NCBI RefSeq assembly: GCF_000003605.2
Contig: NW_003141313.1
Coordinates: 279,520 to 307,494 of the forward strand
DNA: 27,975 nucleotides
Direction: 5' to 3'
Source: Saccoglossus kowalevskii
Taxonomy: Eukaryota; Hemichordata; Enteropneusta; Harrimaniidae
Shown here: piece after piece, positions 10,601-20,968 of the stretch
Layout of the letters: every line of letters starts with the position of its first letter
Position numbering within the stretch: the first letter of the stretch is position 1
Notes under the pieces: model-generated
Told to the model about the DNA's origin: nothing
What the model saw: only the letters and a program-made list of their open reading frames with translations
Databases searched by the model: none
Made by a program: the position numbers and the translations under genes

Positions 10601-10692
10601 AGTTATTAAAGCCAATTGTACACCCGACCTTGATGTGACCAAGAATTATTTGACCGGGCGTGGGTGAAGGTTACAAAAGCTTTAATAAAACT
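10601..10692. repeat. Imperfect inverted repeat, about 92 bp
   Basis: The ends AGTTATTAAAGC and (reverse complement) AGTTTTATTAAAGC match apart from a 2-base gap. Inner blocks match loosely (ACACCCGACC against the complement of a GGGTG-AAGGT region). It could be a degraded foldback element. Confidence 0.4.
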
Positions 10693-11188
10693 CGTCCTCG
10701 TTTTCTATTGTGGGTATTGTCATCTTGTCCCTATATAATCCACGCTGGTCCGATATACTCGTTACATTCTTAAGATATTGACAACACATTGTATATAACA
10801 CGAGCACCACAATCTAGCGAGTAGTCAGTTTACGTCAGTGTACATAATACAGGTAATAATACAACAAATGTGCGATAAGTCAGCATAGGGCAGCGACTCT
10901 GAGGTCAACCACAGGTACGGCGACGGTACTGGTAGTATGCAACACAGATTGAACCACCTTAAAAACGACAATACAAGTTTTAAAAAATACACTGGACGTC
11001 TCAAGTCAATGTCATATATGCATATGTACCAGACGTTATCGCTTTGTTATTATCAGCCTGCTATGTAACATGGTGAAATATGTGTTTCAAGGAGCTTTGT
11101 ATGTACGTTTAGTTTGAAGAATGGCCGCACATTTCACCATGCCGACTGAAAGACCACAACTAGTCAGGCCTCAGTGTGTAGTTCTTAC

Positions 11189-11290
11189 CTTTAAAACTAT
11201 TTTATCCGTGTCGCTCCTTTAAAAAACAGATTATTTCACAGTGGGTCAGCACGCGTGTTGGTTATAAGACACAGTCATGGTATGTGAGAA
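11189..11290 (-). other. Possible untranslated leader exon of paralogue B
   Basis: A strong minus-strand donor, AAAG|GTAAGA, follows position 11189, and paralogue B has an orphan acceptor just before its ATG (9210). The exon start is not defined and 11290 is only a guess. No clear TATA box was identified. Confidence 0.2.
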
Positions 11291-11886
11291 CACAATGCTG
11301 CCTATACAACTATTCACTTCAACGAATAACTTATTTTGCATAACAATATAAAAGGCAAAAGTAAGGGAAAAGTTACTTTTTCATGGACATTAGATTGTGC
11401 TTCACGCAATGATTTCCTAATACAAAGCACTTGTCTCAGATATGGAATTGTGGGAGGTCGAATTATGATTAAAATTGTTTTAGGTTTATTGTTTTTTGAA
11501 ACACGTAACAAACCCTCAAAGAATTTTAATTGCGTAAATAACAAAAAAAGTAAACAAAGAATATATAATACGAATTACATTCAAATTCCGATGCCTAAAA
11601 CCACGCCAAGAATCTCAGGGACTAAAATACAACAACATTAAACAAACTAGATATCCAATTAAGAAAATAACATCTAAAGCGTTTCAATATTAAGTGTATA
11701 ATTAAATAATTTCAATCTTAAAAAAGATAAATAAAACGAATGTCAAATTGCGAGATATTGCTGCCTTAATGACATATATTTTTTATCATTGTAAATTTTA
11801 ATTTATATTTTCAATAGAGTTGTAGTGTGTAATAAATCTATATTATATAATTGTGTTCATCTTCCACTTTATATCCTTTCTTCCTC

Positions 11887-11899
11887 GGGGGGGGGGGGG
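11887..11899 (+). repeat. G13 homopolymer
   Basis: An uninterrupted run of 13 G in otherwise AT-rich DNA. Runs like this are prone to length errors in assembly. Confidence 0.95.
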
Positions 11900-12175
11900 T
11901 GTTGTTATATCTTGCTAAGACTTTCTTGAAGATCGGCGTTTTTTTATTGTAAGATATTTTTTCGAATTTTAAATTGTTTTTGAATTTCCTAAAGGGTGTA
12001 AGTTCAATTCTTTTATTTTTACAGGAGTCAATGTTCATTTTAGAAATAGATCATCTCGTTTTCTATTGAAAAATTATGGATTTGTAATGTCTTTGTTTGT
12101 CTCAGTCCGTCAGTGTTTGGTTAATATTGGCTAACTGTAATGCTGACTGACTGATTGACTATATGACCGAGTGAG

Positions 12176-12176
<1 letters not shown>

Positions 12177-12211
<35 letters not shown>
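12177..12211. repeat. (GGCT)n microsatellite
   Basis: About nine perfect GGCT units, followed at once by short palindromic ACCGGT and CGATCG blocks up to about 12243. Confidence 0.95.
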
Positions 12212-12212
<1 letters not shown>

Positions 12213-12466
12213 TACCGACCGGTTAACCGACCGGTCGATCGACTTGGTAAATGTCAACATTATTTATTACAAGGCACTTATTTTGATGTTAATATATTTA
12301 TTGAAAAAAGTGAAAAATTGTGTTATTGAATCCAGGTGATATATACAAGTTAGATATAAATAATAAAGTTGAAACAAACACACAAGAAAAGCTTTTACAA
12401 TAAAATGTTACTCATATAAAAAAAAGCTCAAAATAATTCTCGACTATAAGTTATATTTGCATTTCA

Positions 12467-12596
12467 GTATTCTGCTACCAGTGATTACTGACATCCGGGT
12501 ATTCTGCTATCAGCGGTTACTGACATCCGGGTATTCTGCTATCAGCGGTTACTGGCATCCGGTTATTCTGCTATCAGCGGTTACTGGCATCCGGCT
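12467..12596. repeat. 32-bp tandem minisatellite, four units
   Basis: Four head-to-tail 32-bp units (12467-12498, 12499-12530, 12531-12562, 12563-12594), each with the core CTGCTATCAGCGGTTACTG followed by a CATCCGG end, plus the start of a fifth. Unit 1 is the most diverged. The period is not a multiple of three, so it is not a protein repeat, and there are no unique spacers, so it is not CRISPR-like. Confidence 0.93.
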
Positions 12597-13084
12597 ATTT
12601 TGCGCTGGAATTAGTCGAGTAACTCAAAAAGATGCCGGGGAAGGGCGAATGGCAATAACCAACTATTGTACCTCGTCACGACTGAATATGCAGGCGACTA
12701 TTAACTATATCTAATATAGTTATAAATATATACCATGTATTTTAACATATCAAATAAATGTCACCCCCTGCTCTTATTTATTAAAAAACATGACGCTTAA
12801 TACTTATATGAATCTATGTCGCAGTCGATTATTAATAATTATTATAAAAAAATATTGTATTATAAATCATTTCACAATTATTGCCACGGCGGTGATTATA
12901 GTGATGTTAATATTAACTATGTGATTGGAGTGCAGCGGTAATCTAGCGCCACCAGCGGCAATATATAACACTTCGTCACATTTGTTTTCTTCATACTGTT
13001 ATTATAAGTCACACTTCGCAATTACAAAGTGTATCCATAATTTTATTTTCGAAATCTTGAAGAACTGTGAGTATTTCAAACAAT

Positions 13085-13090
13085 TTTATT
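13085..13090 (-). terminator. Likely poly(A) signal of paralogue C
   Basis: AATAAA on the minus strand about 230 bases past the stop codon; a second AATAAA is at 13042-13047. Confidence 0.5.
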
Positions 13091-13317
13091 TGAATTTAAC
13101 TTTTAGAGATTATGGATAAAAGTTGAAGTGAACAAAAACGAGTTAAAGTTCATGTTGTGTTGGTCACAACATCTCTGCCAGGTCGCAAATTAAATATTGG
13201 AATGCCACTAATAATACGGATCAATCATATAGTGTTTAAAACTGACACTTCAGTATTTTCAACTATCGTATATTTATATACAGATAACAGTAAAATTATG
13301 TTTTGTCAGCTGGTGGC

Positions 13318-15066
13318 TCATATTGACGATTCATTATTCAGATTGTTTGGGATATTGAATGTGTACTGTTTCGGACCAGTTGTCTCGTCGTACCGATTAT
13401 GGCGTTCGTAATTGTCGTTCTCGTGTGCATGAAACAGGCTTGACGGTAACGGAGGTAATGTCCTGAACGCGCTTTTTCCATCGTCATAAGCTGAATTGTT
13501 GCTGAGTGAATGGCGTGGTTGTCTTGGATACAAGGTTGTCTCACCTTCTTGGCGAAGTGGCTCATCTGCGTGCCGTGGACTCATGGGTCTTTGGTTGACT
13601 GCCTGTGAGTTATACGCCGTGGCGTCATTTGGTCTGTTGGAACGAATGGAATGTTTGGTCGAATGGGTTCCTGGTGCAGAGCTTTCTACTGGGGAGTAGA
13701 CCGGTTCAGATTGTCCTAAATATCCATTTACATAATTCAAGTCGTCAAGATTTTGTGGATTCAGCTGCTGAGGATCTACATTCTGAATGCGACGACTTCT
13801 TCTCTGCTGTTTTAGATACTGTTCGTGATTGAGCACTGCTTCTTCCATGTCTTCGTAATAGTTGTCGAATTGTCCCGGATATCTCTGCACACGTGTGTCA
13901 TCTGGTACTTTTGTCAGTACCCTGGGTGGATATGTAATGTTTCTGTTTGGATTGGAATAATTCTCATCCCAATCCCGAGGTCCGTTGGAATTTCGTTCAG
14001 GTTGGTCGGGATATCGTCTGTAGCCACCACCTTCTCTGTTATGTTCTCTACTTCTATATGTTTGATTATGTGGATGTACCTCACGGTCGCGACTCTCGTA
14101 ACCGTATTTATTCGACCATTGATCACTTTCAGGTTGGTATTTACGCCCATTCACCTCTCTAAGATTAGGCGCTGAATAAAATCGTTGTCGGTAGTTCCGT
14201 GGTTGGTATCCTTGGTTACGCGGCTGTCTGTTATCATTTGTATCTGGGGGCACATCTCTCACAGCAGAAGGGTGATATTTGTAATGATTGTAAGAGTTTT
14301 GTGTATTACTTGATGGGTTTAAGTTTCTTGATTTTCTTGCCGTTGGGTCATGATGCGGTTGCATTGGTGCCTGTGTGGAGAGTGGGGCACCAGGTGGGCT
14401 GTTATCGAGAGCTGAAACGGTCCAACGCCATACATTGTATTGATCAGGGTTGTATGACTGCACCGGAGACTCATTCATTCGTTGATCATCTTCCCACTTC
14501 CTCCTCCACTGGTTTTCTCGCTGTACATCCACATCGTATCCGTTCGTAAATTGACGAGGAATGCCATTTTCATATGTTAGTGCCGGGTTGTCAAGACCAT
14601 ATTTAGTATCCTGAGGCCGTCCCCAATCATCGGTCGGTTTTTCCTTTTTCTCGTCTAGAGATTTCATCTCCACGTCTGATTTCTTGGTCAGATTGTCTCG
14701 GTATCTTATCCAAAGACGATACACACCGACTAGAGCTAAACCTTCCACTACTACGAAGATGCTGTGTAACGACGGCACAATCATCATCTCGAGTGCATTT
14801 GCCCCTTGACCTCGTGAGAACATCAAGTTGATGATCGTCAATGCCAAGGCGCCGTTCTGAACTCCTGTCTCGAAAGCGATTGTACGCCGTTGAGGGGGCT
14901 TTTGACGACACATCCATGGGATGAGGTACCCCAATACGAATGCTAAGATAGGGTAGAAAAATGCAACGATGTAGGGTTTCCAAGATAGTGAGAATAACAA
15001 TGGATTCATAGCTGATATCAAACATATGACGATGATTATTCCAACGATTGACGATATACCACATAC
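13318..15066 (-). CDS. Paralogue C terminal coding exon 3
   Basis: Acceptor TTGCTTTGTAG ends at 15067 and the exon opens in phase 0 with Val-Cys-Gly-Ile-Ser-Ser. 1749 bp including the stop TGA at 13320-13318. It holds the last membrane segments and the whole tail. Confidence 0.92.
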   Translation of the reverse strand, partial: VCGISSIVGIIIVICLISAMNPLLFSLSWKPYIVAFFYPILAFVLGYLIPWMCRQKPPQRRTIAFETGVQNGALALTIINLMFSRGQGANALEMMIVPSLHSIFVVVEGLALVGVYRLWIRYRDNLTKKSDVEMKSLDEKKEKPTDDWGRPQDTKYGLDNPALTYENGIPRQFTNGYDVDVQRENQWRRKWEDDQRMNESPVQSYNPDQYNVWRWTVSALDNSPPGAPLSTQAPMQPHHDPTARKSRNLNPSSNTQNSYNHYKYHPSAVRDVPPDTNDNRQPRNQGYQPRNYRQRFYSAPNLREVNGRKYQPESDQWSNKYGYESRDREVHPHNQTYRSREHNREGGGYRRYPDQPERNSNGPRDWDENYSNPNRNITYPPRVLTKVPDDTRVQRYPGQFDNYYEDMEEAVLNHEQYLKQQRRSRRIQNVDPQQLNPQNLDDLNYVNGYLGQSEPVYSPVESSAPGTHSTKHSIRSNRPNDATAYNSQAVNQRPMSPRHADEPLRQEGETTLYPRQPRHSLSNNSAYDDGKSAFRTLPPLPSSLFHAHENDNYERHNRYDETTGPKQYTFNIPNNLNNESSI

Positions 15067-18000
15067 CTACAAAGCAATAATACAAAATACAATGTTAATT
15101 ACATGTACCATCAACATCACCAACTTCTATGATTCATAGAAACATTTAAAGTGTGTGTATTACATCACATCACATCACATCGCATCGCATCGCATCACAT
15201 CACATCGCATCGCATCGCATCACATCACATCACATCACATCACATCACATCACATCACATCACATCACATCACATCACATCACATCACATCACATCACAT
15301 CACATCACATCACATCACATCACAAAATGAATCGTCATTCATGTCGCGGAATTGGCCTAATAATAATGATCACTTTATAAGTGTGTTTACAATAATTAAT
15401 AATAAATATATATACACAATTTTAAACAAGATGTATTATAAATAAGTAAAAAGTATTCAATTGTATAATAATAAATTACATGACTGGTTAATAAAATTAC
15501 TGATTTCATTTATTGTAAAATTATCTGTACTGAAAACTAAATATGTGATTTTCATTGTTGTATGTATTTTCGAGAAGTTTGATTTTGTTTAGCAGCTGAT
15601 TTCTTTCAGTATCACATTTGGTGTCTTCTAAAAGAACATAAACCTCGTCTTAGCAAAGAGCAAAGATTACTATTGGTGTGTTAGGTCTTGCGTACCTATC
15701 GATGCCTATGACTAGCTCGTAATTACTGATTCTAAATATTGTGTCACCTTATATAAATTTTTGGTAGATAATTTATATATGATTCTAATTTGAAATTGTT
15801 CTAAGTTTACAGTTATTTGTAATTACAAATTTTAATCTACAATTATTAACTTATTTGCTTTTTGACCAAAATCTACATTTGTTATGTGTTTGGGCTCTGT
15901 TTCATTTTAATTGATATAAAGCCTAGGTCATATTCTTTTAACATTTTGCTCAAAGAAATATAACAGTTTAGTGAAATACAATTTTCTTTTTCAAATGCTT
16001 GCCTGGCAAGAATATTCAAAAATTCCAAGTTCACCTCTACTTTCCGCATTTTTGCTTGTTTATTGATATTTAAGTGATATCGAAAAAAAATCACAATTTG
16101 ATTGTCACTTTTAATATTTTATAACAAATTTAATACTTCAGAAGTATTGTCTGACAGGTTTTTGATAGCATCAATGAAACATTCATCAGACTTAAATGGA
16201 CTAGTATTAAATATTTTCAGTTGTAATATATGTGTCGCTTTTTAATATTGACCGAATAAAGATACACATTTTAGTCTTGGTTTCATTCAGTGCCAATTTC
16301 CACTGTGAGCAGTACATGTTCAATGTTTCAAAAGTGGAAATGAGTTCGAGATTATCTGAATTTAAGAGTGAGTTTATTGGAGTATTGCTTGGTACCGGTG
16401 TATCAGTATTTTCTTTGTCAAGATAAACTTTTAGTCATTCAATTCATATGTTGAAGATCGTGGAGCTAGCTACACATCCTCACTGAACTTCCATAACTGT
16501 AGAAATCTCCGGCGTAAAATAGTCGCTGTCATTGAATATGCATTTATACGATTTACCATTTATGTATTTATTTATTTATTTATTTATTTAGTGATTTATG
16601 GAGGAGACCTTCTCTTCACATTGTATCAACATTATCTTTGGGGTTAAAGTCCCCAAAATAGTAATAATTTGTTTGTTGGTACTAGGATATTTTCTGAAAC
16701 CAGCTTGGTTATTGGAAATCATATATTCTTCCATGTAATTATGCAAGCGTTTATTTAAAATAGTGCAATACAATTTACCCATACAACTTGAAACAAAAAA
16801 GCATCTATATGTCCCATTTTTATAAATATTGGTAATAATGCTCATATTCCACATAGCTGGAAATAAACTTGTAACTGATCGAGAGATCTGAGGGCGTTCT
16901 TTATTCCAAACTAATATGTTTATCTCGGTAATTGTGAGTCACAGTTATATTTTTATAATTATTAGGAAAACTGTCATTTGTAGTATTCATATTTTGTTCT
17001 TCATAATACTCGTGTCACTTTGCTGTTGGTATAATTTTCATGCTTCCTTCATATTCCTAATATTGTTCAAAAGAGTATTTGAATTTGTTGTATAAAGTTT
17101 ATTTAATTTATTTTTAGTTTTATTCTCCACATACAGAATCTTTCTTGAATATGTATGTTTACCAAGAGAAAATAAGATCACATCGTAAACTTCTCCTTTC
17201 TGACATGTCTCTTCGAACAATGTGAGCAAGGAAGTGGATATGTTAGTGGCGTCATGAATGACAACAATAAAAAGAGCAGCTATAATCACGTGATATAATG
17301 ACATACTTGGGCGATAACTTCAGCTTTCTTTGGCCATTTCCAATTTATAAACATGCCGATGGTCCCGGGAATTAGTATAATGACTAATGCTACTACAATG
17401 TCTACGTATGGTATGACAGTCTCCGAGGTCGCCCAGCTACGACTGTAGATGAATAGATTCAGCGGCATCATTCCAATCCCGACCACAGTGGACACCGTCG
17501 TCATGCAAATACTGTAAACAATGAAATGAAATTACCATAAAAACAAATGCCTTGATTAGTGTTGATAGAGGGCACCATTTCGCTGGGTAAATGATTCAGC
17601 GTGCGTATAGAAATATATCTCAATCGCTGTGACTTGATAGAAATTAAATGACCACTTTTCTGTTTTGTGGTTATGTATCTATCACATTCCAATCCATTTT
17701 TTTGAGATAATGGAAAAATGGAAAAAAAAACACAGACATGTGTAGTTACTGTGTCTCATGTTTAGATAAGTTTTGTTAATCTTCATTGATTTCTCAGTAT
17801 TTTTCTGCAAATTTCAACTCTGACTCTTTTCTAGAAATAATCGTCTAGGCAATAGTTTTGGATATTCATAGTATGAGAACTGTAACTCACCTGAGGCAGG
17901 TGTCCGACTCAGTGAAGAACGTCAGTATATTCGACATTGCCCCGCCTGGGCACGTAGCTATTGCCAGGGTACCCAACGCCATGCCTGGTGACAACTGAAA

Positions 18001-18294
18001 AATATGTGCCAAGGACCAGCCTAGAAAAGGCATAAGTATAAACTGACAGCCTAAACCGATGGTTATACCAATAGGTCGGCGTAAGTTTTTCCATATCTCG
18101 CCTACGGTGATAGTAGCTCCCATGCCGATCATCAGAACCACGAGCGTTATGGTGATGGTAACTTGGTTTGCTGTGACGAGAGCTTGGGACGGCCCGCCGG
18201 CCATCACGTTGGTGATATTCGAAGTATTCATTGAAATGTTTACCATTACATCGGTAGTATGCTCAAGTATGTCTATATGGTTATTCACGTCCAT
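13318..18294 (-). CDS. SLC10 family sodium/bile acid cotransporter-like, paralogue C (complete, very long tail)
   Basis: A complete 785-residue SLC10-type transporter. Minus-strand coding exons are 18294-17891, 17511-17307 and 15066-13318. The start ATG at 18294 has context AACATGG. The extracellular N-terminus has three N-glycosylation sequons (Asn19, Asn23, Asn26). Core motifs are ATCPGGAMSN (113-122), CMTTVST and GIGMMPLNLFIYSRSW, and TIAFETGVQN (265-274) with the Na+-site Glu269 and Gln273. Transport should therefore be intact. After about residue 321 follows a tail of some 464 residues, rich in Asn, Gln, Arg, Tyr and Pro and predicted disordered, far longer than in vertebrate ASBT or NTCP. 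It contains DNPAL (362-366), a Pro-rich LPPLP segment, and ends ESSI, a class I PDZ-ligand pattern. Its introns match paralogue B in position and phase. Substrate unknown. Confidence 0.92.
15162..15323. repeat. (ACATC)n pentanucleotide array with GCATC variants
   Basis: About 32 five-base units in intron 2 of paralogue C. The first part has a higher-order pattern: four ACATC, three GCATC, two ACATC, three GCATC, then uniform ACATC. On the transcribed strand it reads (GATGT)n and ends about 95 bases upstream of the exon 3 acceptor. Confidence 0.97.
16566..16590. repeat. (TTTA)n microsatellite
   Basis: Six TTTA units, read as (TAAA)n on the minus strand directly after the LINE fragment. Confidence 0.85.
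16588..16870 (-). pseudogene. LINE reverse transcriptase fragment in intron 2 of paralogue C
   Basis: The minus-strand reading MWNMSIITNIYKNGTY, then SSCMGKLYCTILNKRLHNYM, then NNQAGFRK followed by YPSTN, matches the N-terminal RT blocks of non-LTR elements (IITPI-KKGD, LGKL-ILN-RL-Y, QAGFRKG-ST). It has lost the catalytic domain and the residues between YKNG and the CMGKL block. Related but unrecognisable LINE sequence may extend to about 17300. A (TAAA)n tract follows immediately on its 3' side (16566-16590), as at the ends of several LINE clades. It lies in the same orientation as the host gene. Confidence 0.75.
17307..17511 (-). CDS. Paralogue C coding exon 2
   Basis: 205 bp, exactly the length of the paralogue B counterpart. 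Acceptor TGTTTACAG ends at 17512; donor CAA|GTATGT is at 17306-17305. Encodes residues 135-203. Confidence 0.9.
17891..18294 (-). CDS. Paralogue C coding exon 1
   Basis: 404 bp, residues 1-134 plus two bases. Donor CTCAG|GTGAGT is at 17890-17889. A possible acceptor (ACAACAG) ends about eight bases before the ATG, as in paralogue B, suggesting an upstream untranslated exon. Confidence 0.9.
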
Positions 18295-20733
18295 GTTTCA
18301 AACTGTTGTAAAACACAAATAGTAGATTCAAAACAAAAGAAAACAAAAAAACTTACTGAGAAAAAATAAACATTAAAATTTGGAACTTCAAAGCGTACGT
18401 TCATAAATGCAAATTCCAGCTTACAAGCAAGCAAGCTGCCCAACTTACTTGGACGGAAGTTGGACAACTAATATATGTTTGTACCATATTTTTTTTAGTT
18501 GAAATGGCATTTCCATACATTAATTGTGTATATTGATGTCTTTAGGACAATTTAATCTATGTCACGGGTTCCATTTAGTGCATTGAAAGCATGAGGCTTT
18601 GAATGTATTTCACAAGACCGCTAATACAGCTCGTTAACCTGATGGTTTTAGCACGGGAGTGCCAAACTGAATGCATGATTATGGTGGGGTCTCATTGTCT
18701 ATAAACAAACATAATGCCGTGTATCAAATAGAAAATAAAATGAAGGTGTGTTTGGGATTTCTTACTGTATCATGTGCGTCCCCACAAAACATGACTTGTT
18801 AGGGGCGCTTGGCTTGAAATAAAAACTGGGCCGTGAACTTGAAAATGTGTGACATTGAGCACTGGCAAGTGATCTTGTTGTGTGGTACATACGCTTCATG
18901 GATTTAATTGACACCGAAAACAATTTACGCCATTACACCCTGAATAGAAATTGTAGCTATTATTTGAAACTGTTATGTTCTCAGTTGCCTTATTTGAAAA
19001 ATGCAAATGCCAAAATTTTTGAATATACATTTCGACTTTTGTAACGCAGAGAGAGAGTTTGGTGTTCATTTTCCCCCAAAAGCAATAATTCACTTTTCCA
19101 GGGTGCAATACATCGACTATTTCATTGTTTTCTTTATGTGTGTGTATATAGCATATGTATGGGATCCTTTTTCGTCAGATCTTCCTTTCGGTTGAATTTC
19201 CAGAAACCTCAATTCTAGTTAGAAATCGCGACTTTTTAAAACATATTTGTGAATTGAGGGAATTAGTGACAATTTCGTCTAAAATATACCCATTTGAAAG
19301 TAGGCGTTTAAAAACTCCAAACATTATTTTTGACACCCTATCGCTCGTTACGATTTCATTCCAGTGAAATCGTAGAATCGGACACGGTGACGCACTTCTC
19401 TCGAACAGGAATGTACAAGCCGTCACGGTAGTAACCACATTCATCAGTAAACAGAGAGATCAGTACAACTCTTTACGACTGAATAAACACCGGTACACGG
19501 ACTTTCCTCCAAAAGTGGATACTTTTTTATCATTTTTAGCTAAAAAAAAGGAGAGATGAAGTCGTTGTAAACTTCGTCAAATTAATCTCATGTCTATATT
19601 ATTGTTATATCAAGTTTATCATACGGAGAAACTCTAACCAAATAACCGGGTTCAGCTTTTAATTTCAGGTGAACTTTGATACGACTACCAGCAGGAAGCT
19701 GAATTTGAATTGATCATGTTACCTTTGTTTTATTATCGAGTTGACATACTGAAAATATAAGCCAGTAACGGCCACCATACGCAAGTCTGGCGTGACAACA
19801 CAGTAAACACTAACACCGTGTATAAATGTTCACTTTCATAAAAATCAAATAATTATTAATAAGTATGCGAATATGTACACAAAAGAACATAATCTTGACC
19901 TTGTGATCATGACCTAAATAGCTGGGCCGATGAATTAAGGTATGCGTGCATACTGACACCACCTGTTGATGCATTATTAAAACATGAAAACAGTGTGTAT
20001 CCCTTCAAAACTGGGGCTGAAAAGAATAAGCCGTTCACGGTCCGCCATTACGGGTTTCAACTGTGGGCATTAAATTTACGTTTTCTGCTGTTAAGCCCGG
20101 GGGCTGTTTGAATTACGTTAAAAGAATGCAATAAATACTTAAGAGATCGTAATACTATTGACAGAACCGTCTGATGAACTATCGCCATTGAGGTCCTACT
20201 TGAGAAGAGAAAACATAAATGCGACGGAATAAAGGTCGGAATCCTCAATCGTAGTGTAGTAGGTACATTTGTAGCTCAACATGTATTGTAATATGTCCAT
20301 AAGTAACTTATTAACAAAGTCTGAAACTACTTTTATTTTTATGTGCAGCTACGTACAACGGTTTCCACCGTTCATATGGCACAATAGTCAGTAATTATTG
20401 TAATTGTTCACTTCTGTGTGCATAAGGCGTCTTTCATGACTACTTGATGTTATAGAATCAACGGTGTTGCCCTAATAATACTGTACACGATACGAATTGG
20501 ATAAACAAATCTTTCTCCTCCAAGTTAAGCAAGTATTGATGCGCTGTTTTATAAGTAAAACGAAATACTACTAACACGAAGTTTTAAATAGCAGCGGCAG
20601 CAATTTGTAGCGTGTTTTTGTTTGATACAATTGTACTCATGGCGAAAAGTAGCGATCAACATTATTAAGATTAAAACCTGATTATATAATAATACAATAA
20701 ACGAGCAAAAATGAAAAAAAATAATCGTGTTAC
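18295..20733 (-). other. Probable 5'-UTR intron of paralogue C
   Basis: No coding exon recognised. If the leader exon at 20734-20945 is correct, this is one intron. It includes a 9-bp perfect stem ACGATTTCA/TGAAATCGT (19350-19373) and nuclear-receptor-like half sites TGACCTTG (19896-19903) and TGACCT (19910-19915). Confidence 0.4.
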
Positions 20734-20945
20734 CTACCGATTAACTCTAGACTCGGATAAAACACGTGTTGAACAACGCTTAAAAACAAACTTGACCTCG
20801 GTCGATCTGACTGTGTTAGATAGTTCGACAGCAGCTTGCATACGCCGATAAATTGATTTAAACAGACTGTCACTAAATGCTTCGAAAAATCATGAGTTTA
20901 GAGTGAGAGTGACTTGTGTCACTTTCCTAGGACCCTCGGCCTATT
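20734..20945 (-). other. Probable untranslated first exon of paralogue C
   Basis: The exon would start about 25-30 bases downstream of a minus-strand TATA box (20976-20969). It ends at a donor reading TCG|GTAGGT or TAG|GTAACA (20738 or 20734). The next exon would join at the acceptor just before the ATG at 18294. Inferred from signals only. Confidence 0.4.
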
Positions 20946-20968
20946 CCATCCTACGTACCGTGCCTGTG

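Larger units (their letters stand above)
9210..11180. other. Upstream region of paralogue B, mostly non-coding
   Basis: No convincing coding exon. If the leader exon near 11189 is real, this is the 5'-UTR intron of paralogue B. Apart from the inverted repeats at 10158-10202 and 10601-10692 I see nothing specific. Confidence 0.4.
15067..17306 (-). other. Intron 2 of paralogue C
   Basis: 2240 bp, GT-AG. It contains the pentanucleotide array (15162-15323), a (TTTA)n run (16566-16590) and a LINE fragment (about 16600-16870, possibly to 17300). The stretch 15330-16560 is AT-rich with nothing recognisable. Confidence 0.85.

Noticed and set aside
11314-11641. Overlapping ORFs on both strands (76 and 101 codons)
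   Set aside because: AT-rich, low-information composition, no splice or family support; chance ORFs are expected here.
12467-12596. Regular 32-bp repeat as a CRISPR array
   Set aside because: Units are directly adjacent without spacers, and the DNA is animal.
13496-14549. Several plus-strand ORFs of 67-116 codons
   Set aside because: They are antisense shadows of the long tail exon of paralogue C and resemble no protein.
15153-15445. ORFs encoding Thr-Ser-His repeats
   Set aside because: They are translations of the pentanucleotide array inside an intron.
17038-17304. 88-codon minus-strand ORF in intron 2 of paralogue C
   Set aside because: It starts within the donor region of exon 2. At most it is more of the decayed LINE; no independent gene signal.
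19896-19915. Paired TGACCT half sites as a nuclear-receptor element
   Set aside because: Spacing of eight is unusual and such half sites are common by chance; noted only within the intron entry.
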